Notes under the pieces: model-generated
The model's input: the letters and a program-made list of their open reading frames with translations, nothing else
The model's database searches: none
What the model was told of the DNA's origin: nothing
Translations under genes and position numbers: made by a program
Assembly (NCBI GenBank): GCA_021824625.1
Contig: JAKAKE010000070.1
Span: 1 to 43,590 of the forward strand
DNA length: 43,590 nt
DNA from: Bacteroidota bacterium
Lineage (GTDB): Bacteria > Bacteroidota > Ignavibacteria > Kapaibacteriales > UBA2268
Direction: 5' to 3'
In this document: in pieces, positions 15,439-26,129 of the stretch
Layout: each line of letters starts with the position of its first letter
Position numbering within the stretch: position 1 is the stretch's first letter

Positions 15439-18400
15439 ATGCATCGTTTGTTTCGTTTAAGCTTACTGGTAATTTTACTGGGCATCATAGGATACTCGGT
15501 AGGATTAGCAGACAAACCCCGGATGTCATTATCAGGGAGATTAGTCCCCGGTGAGGTTAGGGTTTTGGTAAAAGATACCATATACTACGTCAATTATGAG
15601 TACGATATTTTTGGTACTCTGATAATTGAACCTGGTACAACAATTGAGTTCAATCCTAACGGCAGGATGATAGTCCAGCAGGAAGGAAGACTCATTGCAG
15701 ACGGTTTTGCAAGGGCTACATATAATCCGAATCCATTTTCACATAATGGAACTACGATTTTGCCTTATGAAAACGTCGCAACAACCCGAAACCCATACAG
15801 CTATATAGGGTATTCGGACCTCAGATATTTTCTTTACGGAACTTATAATCACAATTTGAACGGAGTTGTGCCAACTGATGTTGACGCAACTATTGACGTT
15901 TCGACTCCACGTGATTTAACTATTAATTTGAACAAATACCGTAACATTTTTGACGTAGTACTCGATACTGCTCAACGTCGTATTGTTGACCTGGTTGGAA
16001 ATGGGGTAAATTATCCCGAACCATCAGCACCACAGTTCAGGATTCCATTCGAAGATGCAATCATGTTTATTGCTTCGAAGCTTGGCTCGGCACCAGCCGA
16101 TGATTATAACTTACAAAGATACCCGTGGAGAAGAATCGGAGATTTACCGGTCAACATAGTTGCCGAGGAAATCGTATTTAAGGGACAACCCTTTCAGAAT
16201 TTCTCTTACGAATGGGGACATATAGTTGTTTTACCAGGTGCAAGGGCTGCATTTTTCAGGAACTGTAAATTTGACGGTTTAAGAAAAGATACAACTGTTG
16301 ACAGGCTTCCTTATTACGTAGCCTCTCAATTTACACCGCCATTGACTCAGTCTGAGGTTGATGCCCTTAACAGGACGATGCTTGACAGGTCAAACGGAGG
16401 CGGTGGAGCAATAACAACTTTCTCATCCAGAACATGGATTATTAACAGTAGATTCACATGTAATATGGCTCGCCACAAAGGCGGTGCTTTACAGATTTTA
16501 CAGACACCCGAAGGATTTCCAAAGCCGGCATATAACCCAGGTTATTACCGTCTTGATAAAAACCCGAATATAACTGATAAGGGTGGAGAATTATCGCAAA
16601 TCAATACTAATAATGTCATGCCGGGATTTAGCAAAATTTTTGCTATAGATTATATTGATGAAGACCCGGTGAATTATCCCGAACCAATGACAAGCTATGA
16701 CCGTCAGTATTATGACGATGCCCGTATAGCTGTATATCTTGGCAGAATGAGGAACCTTAAGTTTGATGATAACTTTGTTCAGTTGGCAAATATCAGCATT
16801 CAAACAATCGGAACACCTCCGCAAACTGTTGTAAGAGATGACACAACGATTGTAGCCAGCGGAAATCAATACTATGGTAACCTTGCTTTCGGCGGTGCCG
16901 TTTACATCGGAGGTGAATCAAGTACCTTTTCTGTAACACCTTTTGTCGGTGAACCAACAGGTTACAGGACACATCCTTTTGAAATTGGTTTAGGTGTTAA
17001 TAATTCAATTAACATTCATGGGCCCGGTCCGGGATTTGCACCGACATTACAAACATTCCCGCTACATGACACTATATTGTTCCAGCATAACTGGGCAAAC
17101 AACTATCAGGGCGGAGTTACATCATTAGGTGCAAGAGGCGGTGCCATATATGCAGGTGACCATACTTCACTTATCGTTGCAGGTGAATTCAGAGATAATT
17201 ACGCATATACAAAATACCTGCAAACTGATTCCAACGGCTCTAACCCGGGTTATTATGCAAGGGGCGGTGCCATTTACCAATCCGATTCGAGGAATAGATT
17301 ACAGGTAAGAGGCGGACCGAACAGAGCTAACGGAACGAATGTAGATAATCCGACAATATTTTATAATAACTGGGCCGGTACAGGTGGTGCAATATTCGTT
17401 GAAAGAGCCACTGATATTACTGACCCGTTATCCTTTGATAGTCCACTTTGGGAAGAACCGAAATTATATTTACAATCACCGATTATCGGCGGTTCCGACC
17501 ATTACATTTACACGAGAGATTATGGATTTAATATAACCTTCCGCCAAAACAGGGCAAGGTCTTATGGCGGTGCTATTTTTACAAACAGGAACATGTCTGT
17601 AAACGGTGCAGGCGGAGTTACCAATAATACATTAATTGGTTACGGAGGCAGGTATGCAGTTGCATTTGACAGCAACCATGCAGGTTATGCAGGCGGTGCC
17701 GTTCATATCCGTATACCATTCAGAGCCTCATCACCTGATATGGAAAGAACAGTTCAGATGATTCGTGCTAATTTCACTTACAATAAAGTTGGTGAAAATA
17801 TTGCCGAATCTTTGAAACCACAGGTCAGGGGCGGTGGAGCTTTGTATGTTATGAATGCAGACCTTAACTTAATGAAGGGCCTTGAATTTAGAGGCAACGT
17901 AGTTTATAACGGAAACGGCGGTGCCATTCATATGGTCAGGCCTAACCTTTATAATAAGAGATTCTTCCTTACTGATTTGGATAATGAGGAAAGAACAGCT
18001 TCATCGGCAATGCCATATTATTATTGGCCGAATACATCTTATTCATCCGAAAACGGAGTTTTGGCTTATATGTCGAGTGCCTATCCGCCCGATGCCAGGA
18101 TGTTGGTAAGATTCCTCGATAACCAGCTTATCGTAGATGACCAGATTCTTGCTACACAAAGCGGAAGCGGTACAACACAAATCGGTAAAGGAACACCATC
18201 AACCACTGCCAATCTTTTTGGTGTAGCATTCCTTAATGAAGACGAAGGTTATACTGTCGGAGCAGGCGGTACAATTATCAGGTTAACCGAAGGCGGAGAC
18301 CAGTGGGAATACATACCTTCAGGTACGGCAAATCAGCTAAATGACATTGACTTCCTGACAAATAATGTTGGTGTTATCGTAGGTGATAACGGAACAGTTT

Positions 18401-21400
18401 TGAGAACACTTAACAGTGGTCTGAACTGGGCACCGGTAGCTGTTAATTTATTACCCGGCTGGTCGTTAGCTGGGATTAATTTCTACTCTGTGAAATTCTC
18501 GGGTTCAAGCTCTAATTTAGGTTACCTTGTAGGTGATGACGGCTTTATTGCAAAGATAACGGTTACATTAAGTACAGTAACAGTTGACCAGGTTGAATCC
18601 GGTACAATTCATAACCTTTATGAAGTGTACTTCAACAGAGTACACGAAGGTTATGCAGTTGGACACAGGGGTTTGATCCTGAAACTTAATGCAGATGATA
18701 AATGGGATGGACAGATATCAAACATATATACTGACTTATACTCAGTTTATTTTACAAATGACTATACAGGCTATGCAGTCGGCGAAAATGGCGTTCTTTT
18801 GAAAACGACTAATGCCGGTTATAGCTGGGACAGAATTGAAACAGGAACAACAATTCAGTTGAACAGGGTTTGGTTCACAGGCTTGCATGACGGTTATATT
18901 GTCGGCAATGACGGCTTGATGCTGAAGTCAACAAACGACGGAGCGACTTGGTTTGCCCTCGACCCGAAAACAACTGATAACCTTAACGATATATTCTTCA
19001 AGACACCTTCTGTGGGTTATACAGTCGGTGATATGGGATTTGTTGCCCGTACTTCCGATGCAGGAGCAAATTGGGTAAAGAAACTGTCGAAAGATTTACA
19101 GTATGTTGACGTCAGAAGATGGGCTCAGGAATCAGGTTTACCTGAGAACGGTGTCGGTCTTGGAGGCGCAATCTACATTCTCGACAGTGCCACAGCAAGC
19201 AGATTCGGCAGACTCGATTCGACATGGTTCAACAGAGTAAGGATTTTAAATAACTTTGCTTATTCGGGTTCTGCAATTTATTCGGACAACTTCGATATGA
19301 AGTTAGTGTTCAACAGGTCTTTGATTACAAGCAACATGGTTGATGACCGTAACGACATCGGTATCTTCCAGAATGCAATCACAGGCCCTGTCCTGAGAGA
19401 CCCGAATGATATGTCAATTACAATCGGAAACGTTGCTTCGAGCGATTTGGCGAGTACATGTATTTATGGTGAAATTCAGGGTCCATCCCCGGCATTCACC
19501 TTCTCTGAAGCGGCAAACTCGATTTACAATAATAAATCAAGATTTTTAATCAGGCTTCCCGATGCACCGAACACAAAGGGTGTTCTTGCAGGACTGACAG
19601 GACTTGGCTTCGGCGGTACCGATACACTTTCGGGCAACTACTGGGGCAAGACAGAAGCGAACGTAACCATGATTGTTTACGATTCATGCACGAACTGTCC
19701 CGGCAAGAAATACAGAGGCGGACATCAGGAAACATTCTATCTTGACACAACAGACCTCGTCGGCGGTTACAATTACCACCGTACAAAAACTTTGGATTAC
19801 CGACTCTGGGAAACAAAGAGCGAAAACAATGCATTGAGGAATTCATTCATTTTGAGACGTGATAAAAGTTATTTATTCGAAGGGCCATTTGAATCAGTGT
19901 TGAAATGGGATTATCAGCCGATTCCTCTAATGAATGAGAATGATGAAAATACACCGGCTGACTCGAGTATTCCCGACATTCTGCTTGCGAGCGGAAGGAT
20001 TTACGATGCTTATGATAAAGGTACCGACGTAAAGACAGCAGATTATGCACGCAGAAGAATGAGTCCGATTGAAGACTTTGCAGTCGGTATTCCACCGGAG
20101 TTGGGAAGGTATGTTGACAATACTTCACCTTATTATGGCAAGTATGTCAGGTGTCTTGTAAGAGACCCGTTCATTGCCGATAGCTTAGTCAACGTAACTG
20201 ACCCGGCTTATCCGATTATCAATTCATTGCAGACAGAATTCTACCCATTCGTGGGACCTGCCATGGATACATTATTCTATCATCCAATCGGATACCCGCT
20301 GTTCCTCGAGACAGAAGCTAATTACACGGGTGACGTTAACAGAACAAACCATGACCTTAGATTCCTTAATGAATCGGTCTTCTTTGTAATTAATGAAACA
20401 ACTAATGATTATATAAGAGTTAACCTGAGACAAGTATCGGAAGATGCATCCCACAGGGAAGTGTTCAGAGGAAGGGTTGAATTAATTCCTGACTCATCCA
20501 ACAGGATTCCGAACACGACCATCAGGCGTTCAAATGAAGGTTTGCTCAACTTCGGCTCAAACATAGGCGACCCGCATATGTTGAAAGCAGTCGAGCATAA
20601 TGCCTATAATGAGGATAAAGGAACATTACCGGGCAGGAAATATTTCAACAGGTTTGACCAGCTTGGCAATGAGCCGCTGCTCTACAAGAACAGGCCGACA
20701 ATGCCTGCATCAAATAATAAATTCAGCGTTAACTATGAAACATATTTCGCAGGCGAGCGTTACAGGGCATTACCTGTTAATGTTGGCGATTCGGTCAGCG
20801 TTGTTTCCAGAACAATTCTCTGGAGGGACGGTGTGGACACAGCATTACAAAAAGGTTTCGGCTTCAGAGTAACAAACTCGACTATGCCTGCCGAATTTAC
20901 AGGCGATATATATCATCTTAAAGTTGATACAATCGTGAAATATGTTCCTTCGCAGTTCCCCTGGAGAAATGCACATGGTATATATGACACATTGAAAATA
21001 ACAAACTTCCTGCACAAGGTATTTGTTACAGAGGACAGGGAATATCCGAAACCGGTAGGAACATACAGCCAGCCTAATCCTCCATTAGGCATCGGTGCCG
21101 ATGCGGTGGGACGCGACCATATCATTAATATAACAGCCAAGGACTGGAACAAATTCTACGACCCAAGGGCTTTCGAGATTCCCGATGATTATGCTTATCT
21201 GAGATATGAAGCATATCCATCTTATCCAAATTCAGGACTTAAGAACTGGTTGAAATACGAATATGTACCGGCAGGAGCTACGTATGTAACAAATCCGAAG
21301 GATGAAGCTAACGGTTATCTCTTACTCAGAGGCCGTCCGACCAATCCTTATGTCGTACCGGGCGGCGAAGAAGTTTATGTAACGGTACACAACTATCCGC

Positions 21401-23910
21401 CTCATTACAGGACAACGGATTCTTTGAAAGAATATCCGAGCAATTTTGACCAGGATTATATTGATAAATTCATCTATCTGTTTACTCCGTATCTTAATGC
21501 ACCGGTTTACGATACTAAAAATAACGCAAGATTCATGCAGCAGGATACGATTGATTACGGCAGGAACTTTGTCGGTGAATACAGGTTCAAGATATTTGTG
21601 GTTGACAGCAACCCAAGATTCCTGATGCCTGATGACCCCGAGCGTGGTTATCCGATTCCAAATTCGGCATATCCTGAGGATATAACTGTAACTCTCGACT
21701 CAAAGGGCACTCAAAATACCGAGTATATCGGTACCTACAATGCTTCGGTTTATCCATGCCGTACCAAAGTTGACGGAAGATTGAAAGCTAATTTGACAAA
21801 CAAATTAAGATTTGCAGTTAACTTAAATACAAATGACGAGTTAGAAGACCAGTGGGCAGACGGCAAAAATTGGGACTTCCGCTATGGACGTACAGCTTAT
21901 GGATTCCTAAACATAGCTTACAGGCCAAATGCTAATCCAGGCGATACATCAGCGGATTCTCTGATTGTTCTCGATACATTGGTAACTGATCCGAATATTT
22001 ACAATGCAACCACAATTATCAGGCAGGCAAGGCCGATATGGATGGACGATAAGTTCATTTATAAATACGGAACTGCAAATGGTAATGATGCATTTGCAGA
22101 TACAGAAAAAGATGATTTCGGCGGCGATTTCACAACAAGAGGCGAGTTGAACATCAGGGTTGACAGTGTATTGGCTTATGCTATGTTAACACCTCCGAAC
22201 CGTAAGAATGATGAACTTGCACTCGATACAGTATTGACAGTTGTTGTAAATGACGGTCACGGAGGAATAAGCAAGATTGATTTACCGTTAATGGTGAACG
22301 TCGAGCCTGTGATTACAACTGCAACAGTATTACCGTCGGCTAAGGAAGATTTTGAATACAATCCTCAGCTTATGGATAAATCGAAGATGATTCAGGTGGC
22401 AGACCCGAACTTCGGACAGACTCATTACTTTGAGATTCTTTATTCGAACAGTTATCCCGGTATTGACAAGTTACCGCGTGACCCATGTTTCCCGGATGCC
22501 GACCCGACAAATTATTGGGATATCAGCGACAAGAAAACAGCACCCGAATGGTTGAAAATTAACAGGCAAAGCGGTTTACTTTATGGCGTACCCGGAGTGA
22601 AAGATGCTCCAAGGAATGAGTCAGTAACTATACTTTGCTGGGATGAAGACAGCCTGGTAACAATGCAGACATTCTCGATATTTGTTGATTCGACAAGGCA
22701 TCGTCCGAGAATCGAATCATCACCGATAGTAAGATGCGTTGAAGAAGGCAAGGAATATCTTGATTCTATAAAGGTTAGAGACCTTGACTTGTTGAGGGGA
22801 AGACAGCAGGGAGACCCAACAGAAACCCTGACATTCGAATTTTTGGATCCAAAACCGTCTAACACAGTGTTAGACCCTGCAACAATATCCGGTATCCAGA
22901 GCAATCCTGACCAGGTAGTTTATATCAGGTCAACCGATTTCGGAGCTCCGAGAGACCCGGATGGCAAGGTTACCATCAGGGTAAAGGTTACAGACGAAGC
23001 AGGATTAACAGACGAATTAATATTTAGATTGAAATTCTCTGACCCGACTGACTTTGTGTGTCCGATTAAAGTTGAAAATAACTTGGGTGCCTACCAGATG
23101 CTTGAGTTTGGTACAGGCAAGGGAGCATCAACAGGTGATGGATTAGATAATGAAGCAATAGGATTTCTTGACGCAAATTTCTGCGAGTACGAAATTCCTC
23201 CAAGGCCTCAGCAGGACGTGTTTGATGCCAGATGGGATATTCCTACGGTGAATGGAATATTAAGGAACATATTCCCACAACCGACAAATACTCCGTTTGA
23301 GGTAAGAATATACAAGTGTGTATTCCAGTCCGGCGGCGAAGCAGGAAACACTTCAAGCCATTATCCGATAAAGATATCGTGGAATAAGAACGATGTACCG
23401 AGCAAGACTGAACTCACAAAGAATCCCACAGGCGCATCCTGGTATATCAGGGATTTACTGTCAGACGGAAATTTGTTCGGATACAATATGAATACCGGAG
23501 AAGGCGCTTCAGCTCCCGATATCCAGAGAACAGAAGTTAATGGTGTTATTACTCTAACAATAAACAGAAGTGGTGTAAAGGAATTCATCATCGTCCATGA
23601 CTGGACTTCAGATGTAGAAGATGGTGATGTTATAACCACGGGGATTAATTCGGTATCGCCGAACCCGATGACAAGAACAACTGAAATAAAATTCAGCGTG
23701 TCCAAGAAATCCAGCCTGAGACTCGAAGTAATTGACGAGCTTGGCAAATTGGTTTCGGTCATCGCAGACGGAGAATATAATCCCGGAAGCTATCAGCTCA
23801 ATTGGGATGCCCGCGACATAAGCGGACATGAGCTTTCGAGCGGTACTTACACCTGCCGTCTGATTGCAGGTGCAGCCACATCAACTGAGAAGATAGTTAT
23901 TGTTAAATAA
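15439..23910 (+). CDS. Giant T9SS-secreted beta-helix / Ycf48-type propeller protein
   Basis: 2823 residues. I start at the ATG at 15439 because GGGAGGTAAC immediately precedes it; an ATG at 15427 overlaps that Shine-Dalgarno itself. A signal peptide ends near GLA (about 23). Residues about 240-900 carry nine or so GGA(I/V)(Y/H/F) motifs, as in right-handed beta-helices of Pmp-like surface proteins. Residues about 925-1215 contain seven repeats (GYTVGAGGTI, GVIVGDNGTV, GYLVGDDGFI, GYAVGHRGLI, GYAVGENGVL, GYIVGNDGLM, GYTVGDMGFV), the count of the seven-bladed Ycf48/HCF136 propeller. Another GGAIYI motif follows. A cadherin-like segment (APEWLKINRQSGLLYGVPG) lies near 2370. The last ~85 residues, from SVSPNPMTRT, are a FlgD-like T9SS sorting domain ending STEKIVIVK. 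It is probably a cell-surface or released adhesin-like protein. Confidence 0.92.
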   Translation: MHRLFRLSLLVILLGIIGYSVGLADKPRMSLSGRLVPGEVRVLVKDTIYYVNYEYDIFGTLIIEPGTTIEFNPNGRMIVQQEGRLIADGFARATYNPNPFSHNGTTILPYENVATTRNPYSYIGYSDLRYFLYGTYNHNLNGVVPTDVDATIDVSTPRDLTINLNKYRNIFDVVLDTAQRRIVDLVGNGVNYPEPSAPQFRIPFEDAIMFIASKLGSAPADDYNLQRYPWRRIGDLPVNIVAEEIVFKGQPFQNFSYEWGHIVVLPGARAAFFRNCKFDGLRKDTTVDRLPYYVASQFTPPLTQSEVDALNRTMLDRSNGGGGAITTFSSRTWIINSRFTCNMARHKGGALQILQTPEGFPKPAYNPGYYRLDKNPNITDKGGELSQINTNNVMPGFSKIFAIDYIDEDPVNYPEPMTSYDRQYYDDARIAVYLGRMRNLKFDDNFVQLANISIQTIGTPPQTVVRDDTTIVASGNQYYGNLAFGGAVYIGGESSTFSVTPFVGEPTGYRTHPFEIGLGVNNSINIHGPGPGFAPTLQTFPLHDTILFQHNWANNYQGGVTSLGARGGAIYAGDHTSLIVAGEFRDNYAYTKYLQTDSNGSNPGYYARGGAIYQSDSRNRLQVRGGPNRANGTNVDNPTIFYNNWAGTGGAIFVERATDITDPLSFDSPLWEEPKLYLQSPIIGGSDHYIYTRDYGFNITFRQNRARSYGGAIFTNRNMSVNGAGGVTNNTLIGYGGRYAVAFDSNHAGYAGGAVHIRIPFRASSPDMERTVQMIRANFTYNKVGENIAESLKPQVRGGGALYVMNADLNLMKGLEFRGNVVYNGNGGAIHMVRPNLYNKRFFLTDLDNEERTASSAMPYYYWPNTSYSSENGVLAYMSSAYPPDARMLVRFLDNQLIVDDQILATQSGSGTTQIGKGTPSTTANLFGVAFLNEDEGYTVGAGGTIIRLTEGGDQWEYIPSGTANQLNDIDFLTNNVGVIVGDNGTVLRTLNSGLNWAPVAVNLLPGWSLAGINFYSVKFSGSSSNLGYLVGDDGFIAKITVTLSTVTVDQVESGTIHNLYEVYFNRVHEGYAVGHRGLILKLNADDKWDGQISNIYTDLYSVYFTNDYTGYAVGENGVLLKTTNAGYSWDRIETGTTIQLNRVWFTGLHDGYIVGNDGLMLKSTNDGATWFALDPKTTDNLNDIFFKTPSVGYTVGDMGFVARTSDAGANWVKKLSKDLQYVDVRRWAQESGLPENGVGLGGAIYILDSATASRFGRLDSTWFNRVRILNNFAYSGSAIYSDNFDMKLVFNRSLITSNMVDDRNDIGIFQNAITGPVLRDPNDMSITIGNVASSDLASTCIYGEIQGPSPAFTFSEAANSIYNNKSRFLIRLPDAPNTKGVLAGLTGLGFGGTDTLSGNYWGKTEANVTMIVYDSCTNCPGKKYRGGHQETFYLDTTDLVGGYNYHRTKTLDYRLWETKSENNALRNSFILRRDKSYLFEGPFESVLKWDYQPIPLMNENDENTPADSSIPDILLASGRIYDAYDKGTDVKTADYARRRMSPIEDFAVGIPPELGRYVDNTSPYYGKYVRCLVRDPFIADSLVNVTDPAYPIINSLQTEFYPFVGPAMDTLFYHPIGYPLFLETEANYTGDVNRTNHDLRFLNESVFFVINETTNDYIRVNLRQVSEDASHREVFRGRVELIPDSSNRIPNTTIRRSNEGLLNFGSNIGDPHMLKAVEHNAYNEDKGTLPGRKYFNRFDQLGNEPLLYKNRPTMPASNNKFSVNYETYFAGERYRALPVNVGDSVSVVSRTILWRDGVDTALQKGFGFRVTNSTMPAEFTGDIYHLKVDTIVKYVPSQFPWRNAHGIYDTLKITNFLHKVFVTEDREYPKPVGTYSQPNPPLGIGADAVGRDHIINITAKDWNKFYDPRAFEIPDDYAYLRYEAYPSYPNSGLKNWLKYEYVPAGATYVTNPKDEANGYLLLRGRPTNPYVVPGGEEVYVTVHNYPPHYRTTDSLKEYPSNFDQDYIDKFIYLFTPYLNAPVYDTKNNARFMQQDTIDYGRNFVGEYRFKIFVVDSNPRFLMPDDPERGYPIPNSAYPEDITVTLDSKGTQNTEYIGTYNASVYPCRTKVDGRLKANLTNKLRFAVNLNTNDELEDQWADGKNWDFRYGRTAYGFLNIAYRPNANPGDTSADSLIVLDTLVTDPNIYNATTIIRQARPIWMDDKFIYKYGTANGNDAFADTEKDDFGGDFTTRGELNIRVDSVLAYAMLTPPNRKNDELALDTVLTVVVNDGHGGISKIDLPLMVNVEPVITTATVLPSAKEDFEYNPQLMDKSKMIQVADPNFGQTHYFEILYSNSYPGIDKLPRDPCFPDADPTNYWDISDKKTAPEWLKINRQSGLLYGVPGVKDAPRNESVTILCWDEDSLVTMQTFSIFVDSTRHRPRIESSPIVRCVEEGKEYLDSIKVRDLDLLRGRQQGDPTETLTFEFLDPKPSNTVLDPATISGIQSNPDQVVYIRSTDFGAPRDPDGKVTIRVKVTDEAGLTDELIFRLKFSDPTDFVCPIKVENNLGAYQMLEFGTGKGASTGDGLDNEAIGFLDANFCEYEIPPRPQQDVFDARWDIPTVNGILRNIFPQPTNTPFEVRIYKCVFQSGGEAGNTSSHYPIKISWNKNDVPSKTELTKNPTGASWYIRDLLSDGNLFGYNMNTGEGASAPDIQRTEVNGVITLTINRSGVKEFIIVHDWTSDVEDGDVITTGINSVSPNPMTRTTEIKFSVSKKSSLRLEVIDELGKLVSVIADGEYNPGSYQLNWDARDISGHELSSGTYTCRLIAGAATSTEKIVIVK

Positions 23911-23920
23911 ATTTTAATTA

Positions 23921-23946
23921 GGCAGGCTTCGGCAACGGAGCCTGCC
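23921..23946 (+). promoter_or_regulatory. Intercistronic hairpin with GCAA tetraloop
   Basis: GGCAGGCTTCG and CGGAGCCTGCC form an 11-bp stem (one T-G pair) closed by GCAA, a GNRA tetraloop. It lies 10 bp after the giant gene stop. No T-run follows, so it is not a classic terminator; it could be a 3' stabiliser, a processing site or a partial attenuator that sets the ratio of the giant protein to the downstream proteins. Confidence 0.7.
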
Positions 23947-24003
23947 GATATTGAAAGAAGTGATATGAAAATAAATTTTTATAATAAATATGCGGAGATG
24001 AAG

Positions 24004-26127
24004 ATGAAAAGATTTTTCTTAATTGCTGTAGGAATAGTACTGCTGATGATAGCAGTAACCGAACAGCCGTTAAAAGCACAAATCTACGGAGAGTACGATA
24101 CCGTCAAGGCAGTGCAGCTTACAAATCCGATTGGATATGTTCCGCTGTCAGGTGCCACCGCGATTAGTGCTATAAGCTTCAAGAAACCGTCAGCGCCTAA
24201 TTTACCGCCTACCATAATTGATAGGGATAATGGGTATTACAAAGTTTCCCTGGGAACAGGATTCAACTTTGAGTATAACGGCGAGGTTTATAATGAAGTA
24301 TGGGTTTGCGTAAACGGTTTTATAACCTTTTCGCAGCCGGTGTATGTCGAATCAACAGACCCGGAAGGTTTGTTCAAATTCGGTTCGTCATACCAGATTA
24401 ATGTTATTGCACCATATTGGGGTAATCATTTTCTTGTTACAAAACAGGATACAGTTGCCGAGGGAACTAACAGGCATTTACCCGGAGAGATTTCTTATAA
24501 AACAGACACAGTTCCAAATACCGGTGGACTAAGGGTATTTACCGTACAGTGGAAAAACATCTATATTAATTTGCAGACACCTCTGCTACCCGGAGAGTTG
24601 CCTCCATTGAAAAACGGCATAGGAAATTTCCAGGTAAAATTATATGAATGTCCCGACCCATATTCAAGACAAGGAGACATTGAGTTCTGTTATGGACAGG
24701 TTGAAGGAAATCCCTACACAAATGAAGATGTGGTTATTACCAGGGATGCAACAGTCGGAATTAAGGGCGAAAGTAACGTTAGAGGAACTTTTGCTGATTT
24801 TATGAATGCATTATATTTTGACCAGGCATGGACAACCTTAGATGACAAGGATTACAATCCTGACTCAACAAGAATGGGACTGAGGAAGACAAATGCATGG
24901 CAACCTTCAGGCGGCACAGACAAAAGGATTCATTATTATGCAATAGCCAGGTTGCAAGCCGAAAGGTATTGGGGCGACGGCGATGCCGATATGTCCAAGC
25001 TTGTCGGAAGGAAACACGGTACATTTGGAGAGACACAGAACCGTTATGTTACTTTCAGTGATGCGAGAACGATTATGCGTTCGGTTGTTACAACCAAGCA
25101 ATTAGACAGCGTCAGAAAAAGAAATGCATACCACGGGGATGTTGACCATGACGGAAGATATTTTTACAGGGATACAGGTGTCATAAAAAGCAAGGTTAAT
25201 CCTTTGCTCGACTCACTCGACCCGAACACAGGCGACCCGGTACAGGGAACCCAGAGAACCACTCTTCCATGGAAAAATATATATTACGGAGATAGTTTAT
25301 CTTACGTTACAATTAAAGACCCAATGGGTAACGACACTGTTGTTCCTACGAAGATTAATACATTGAAGATGGTATTCTTCACTGTGGATGAACATGATGC
25401 AGCTTTGATTCTATTTTATATGAGCGGCAGGTTGGAATCATTACCCTACCTGATTGATTCTATACCAACTCATGGTAAGATTTCGGTTGATGAAGAACCT
25501 GCAACAAATATCATTGCAGGAATGGCAGAAAGGCTTGAACCAAATAAATATATTTTCCCTGTATATATAAATGGAGTGATTGATGGGCCTGTATCTTTCA
25601 AATTTGATGTGAACGGTACAGTTACCGGAGTTACAGCAGATAACCAGGATGGAAATATTTTAACTGCCGATTTCGAGAACAATATTGCGGCACTCGCAGG
25701 TTCAGGTTCGTTTAAAACAGATGTGCCGGTTGCTTTTGTAACCGTAACAACTGACAAACCGGAATTGCTATTGTCAAACATCAGGTTCAACGGCAAAGAA
25801 ACCGGAAGGCAGACTATTTATCTTACCGGAGTTGAGGAATCGGATAATAACGGTGAATTATTACTTCAGAATCAGCCGAATCCATTCACAAGCAGGACTG
25901 TTATATCAATGAATATTGCAGACGAGGGTATGTACAGGTTAGCTGTATATGATGCACTCGGTAATAATGTGAGAACTTTATACAACGGTTCATTGAATGC
26001 AGGTACTTACAGTTTCGAATGGGACGGCAGGAATGACAGCGGTAACCCATTGATGAACGGGGCATACATTTACAGGCTTACGGGCCAGAATGTGTCGGCT
26101 TCGAGGAAATTAATGCTTAACAAATAA
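24004..26127 (+). CDS. T9SS-secreted protein with dockerin-like segment
   Basis: 707 residues from the ATG at 24004, chosen because GGAG stands six bases before it and it gives a compact signal peptide (MKRFFLIAVGIVLLMIAV then KAQ); an upstream in-frame ATG at 23965 would add 13 residues. The N-terminal region (YYKVSLGTGFNFEYNGEVYN, WVCVNGFITF) resembles beta-sandwich modules of secreted FCB proteins. Mid-protein, two acidic segments, WGDGDADMS and YHGDVDHDGRYFYRDTGVI, resemble the paired calcium loops of dockerin type I. A cohesin-like beta region precedes the C-terminus. The tail from LLLQNQPNPFTSRTVI to RKLMLNK is a FlgD-like T9SS sorting domain. It belongs to the same operon as its neighbours. 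Confidence 0.85.
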   Translation: MKRFFLIAVGIVLLMIAVTEQPLKAQIYGEYDTVKAVQLTNPIGYVPLSGATAISAISFKKPSAPNLPPTIIDRDNGYYKVSLGTGFNFEYNGEVYNEVWVCVNGFITFSQPVYVESTDPEGLFKFGSSYQINVIAPYWGNHFLVTKQDTVAEGTNRHLPGEISYKTDTVPNTGGLRVFTVQWKNIYINLQTPLLPGELPPLKNGIGNFQVKLYECPDPYSRQGDIEFCYGQVEGNPYTNEDVVITRDATVGIKGESNVRGTFADFMNALYFDQAWTTLDDKDYNPDSTRMGLRKTNAWQPSGGTDKRIHYYAIARLQAERYWGDGDADMSKLVGRKHGTFGETQNRYVTFSDARTIMRSVVTTKQLDSVRKRNAYHGDVDHDGRYFYRDTGVIKSKVNPLLDSLDPNTGDPVQGTQRTTLPWKNIYYGDSLSYVTIKDPMGNDTVVPTKINTLKMVFFTVDEHDAALILFYMSGRLESLPYLIDSIPTHGKISVDEEPATNIIAGMAERLEPNKYIFPVYINGVIDGPVSFKFDVNGTVTGVTADNQDGNILTADFENNIAALAGSGSFKTDVPVAFVTVTTDKPELLLSNIRFNGKETGRQTIYLTGVEESDNNGELLLQNQPNPFTSRTVISMNIADEGMYRLAVYDALGNNVRTLYNGSLNAGTYSFEWDGRNDSGNPLMNGAYIYRLTGQNVSASRKLMLNK

Positions 26128-26129
26128 TA

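Noticed and set aside
18220-19090. Photosystem II assembly factor (Ycf48) implying photosynthesis
   Set aside because: The propeller is one domain of a secreted T9SS protein; Ycf48-like repeats occur in many non-photosynthetic surface proteins.
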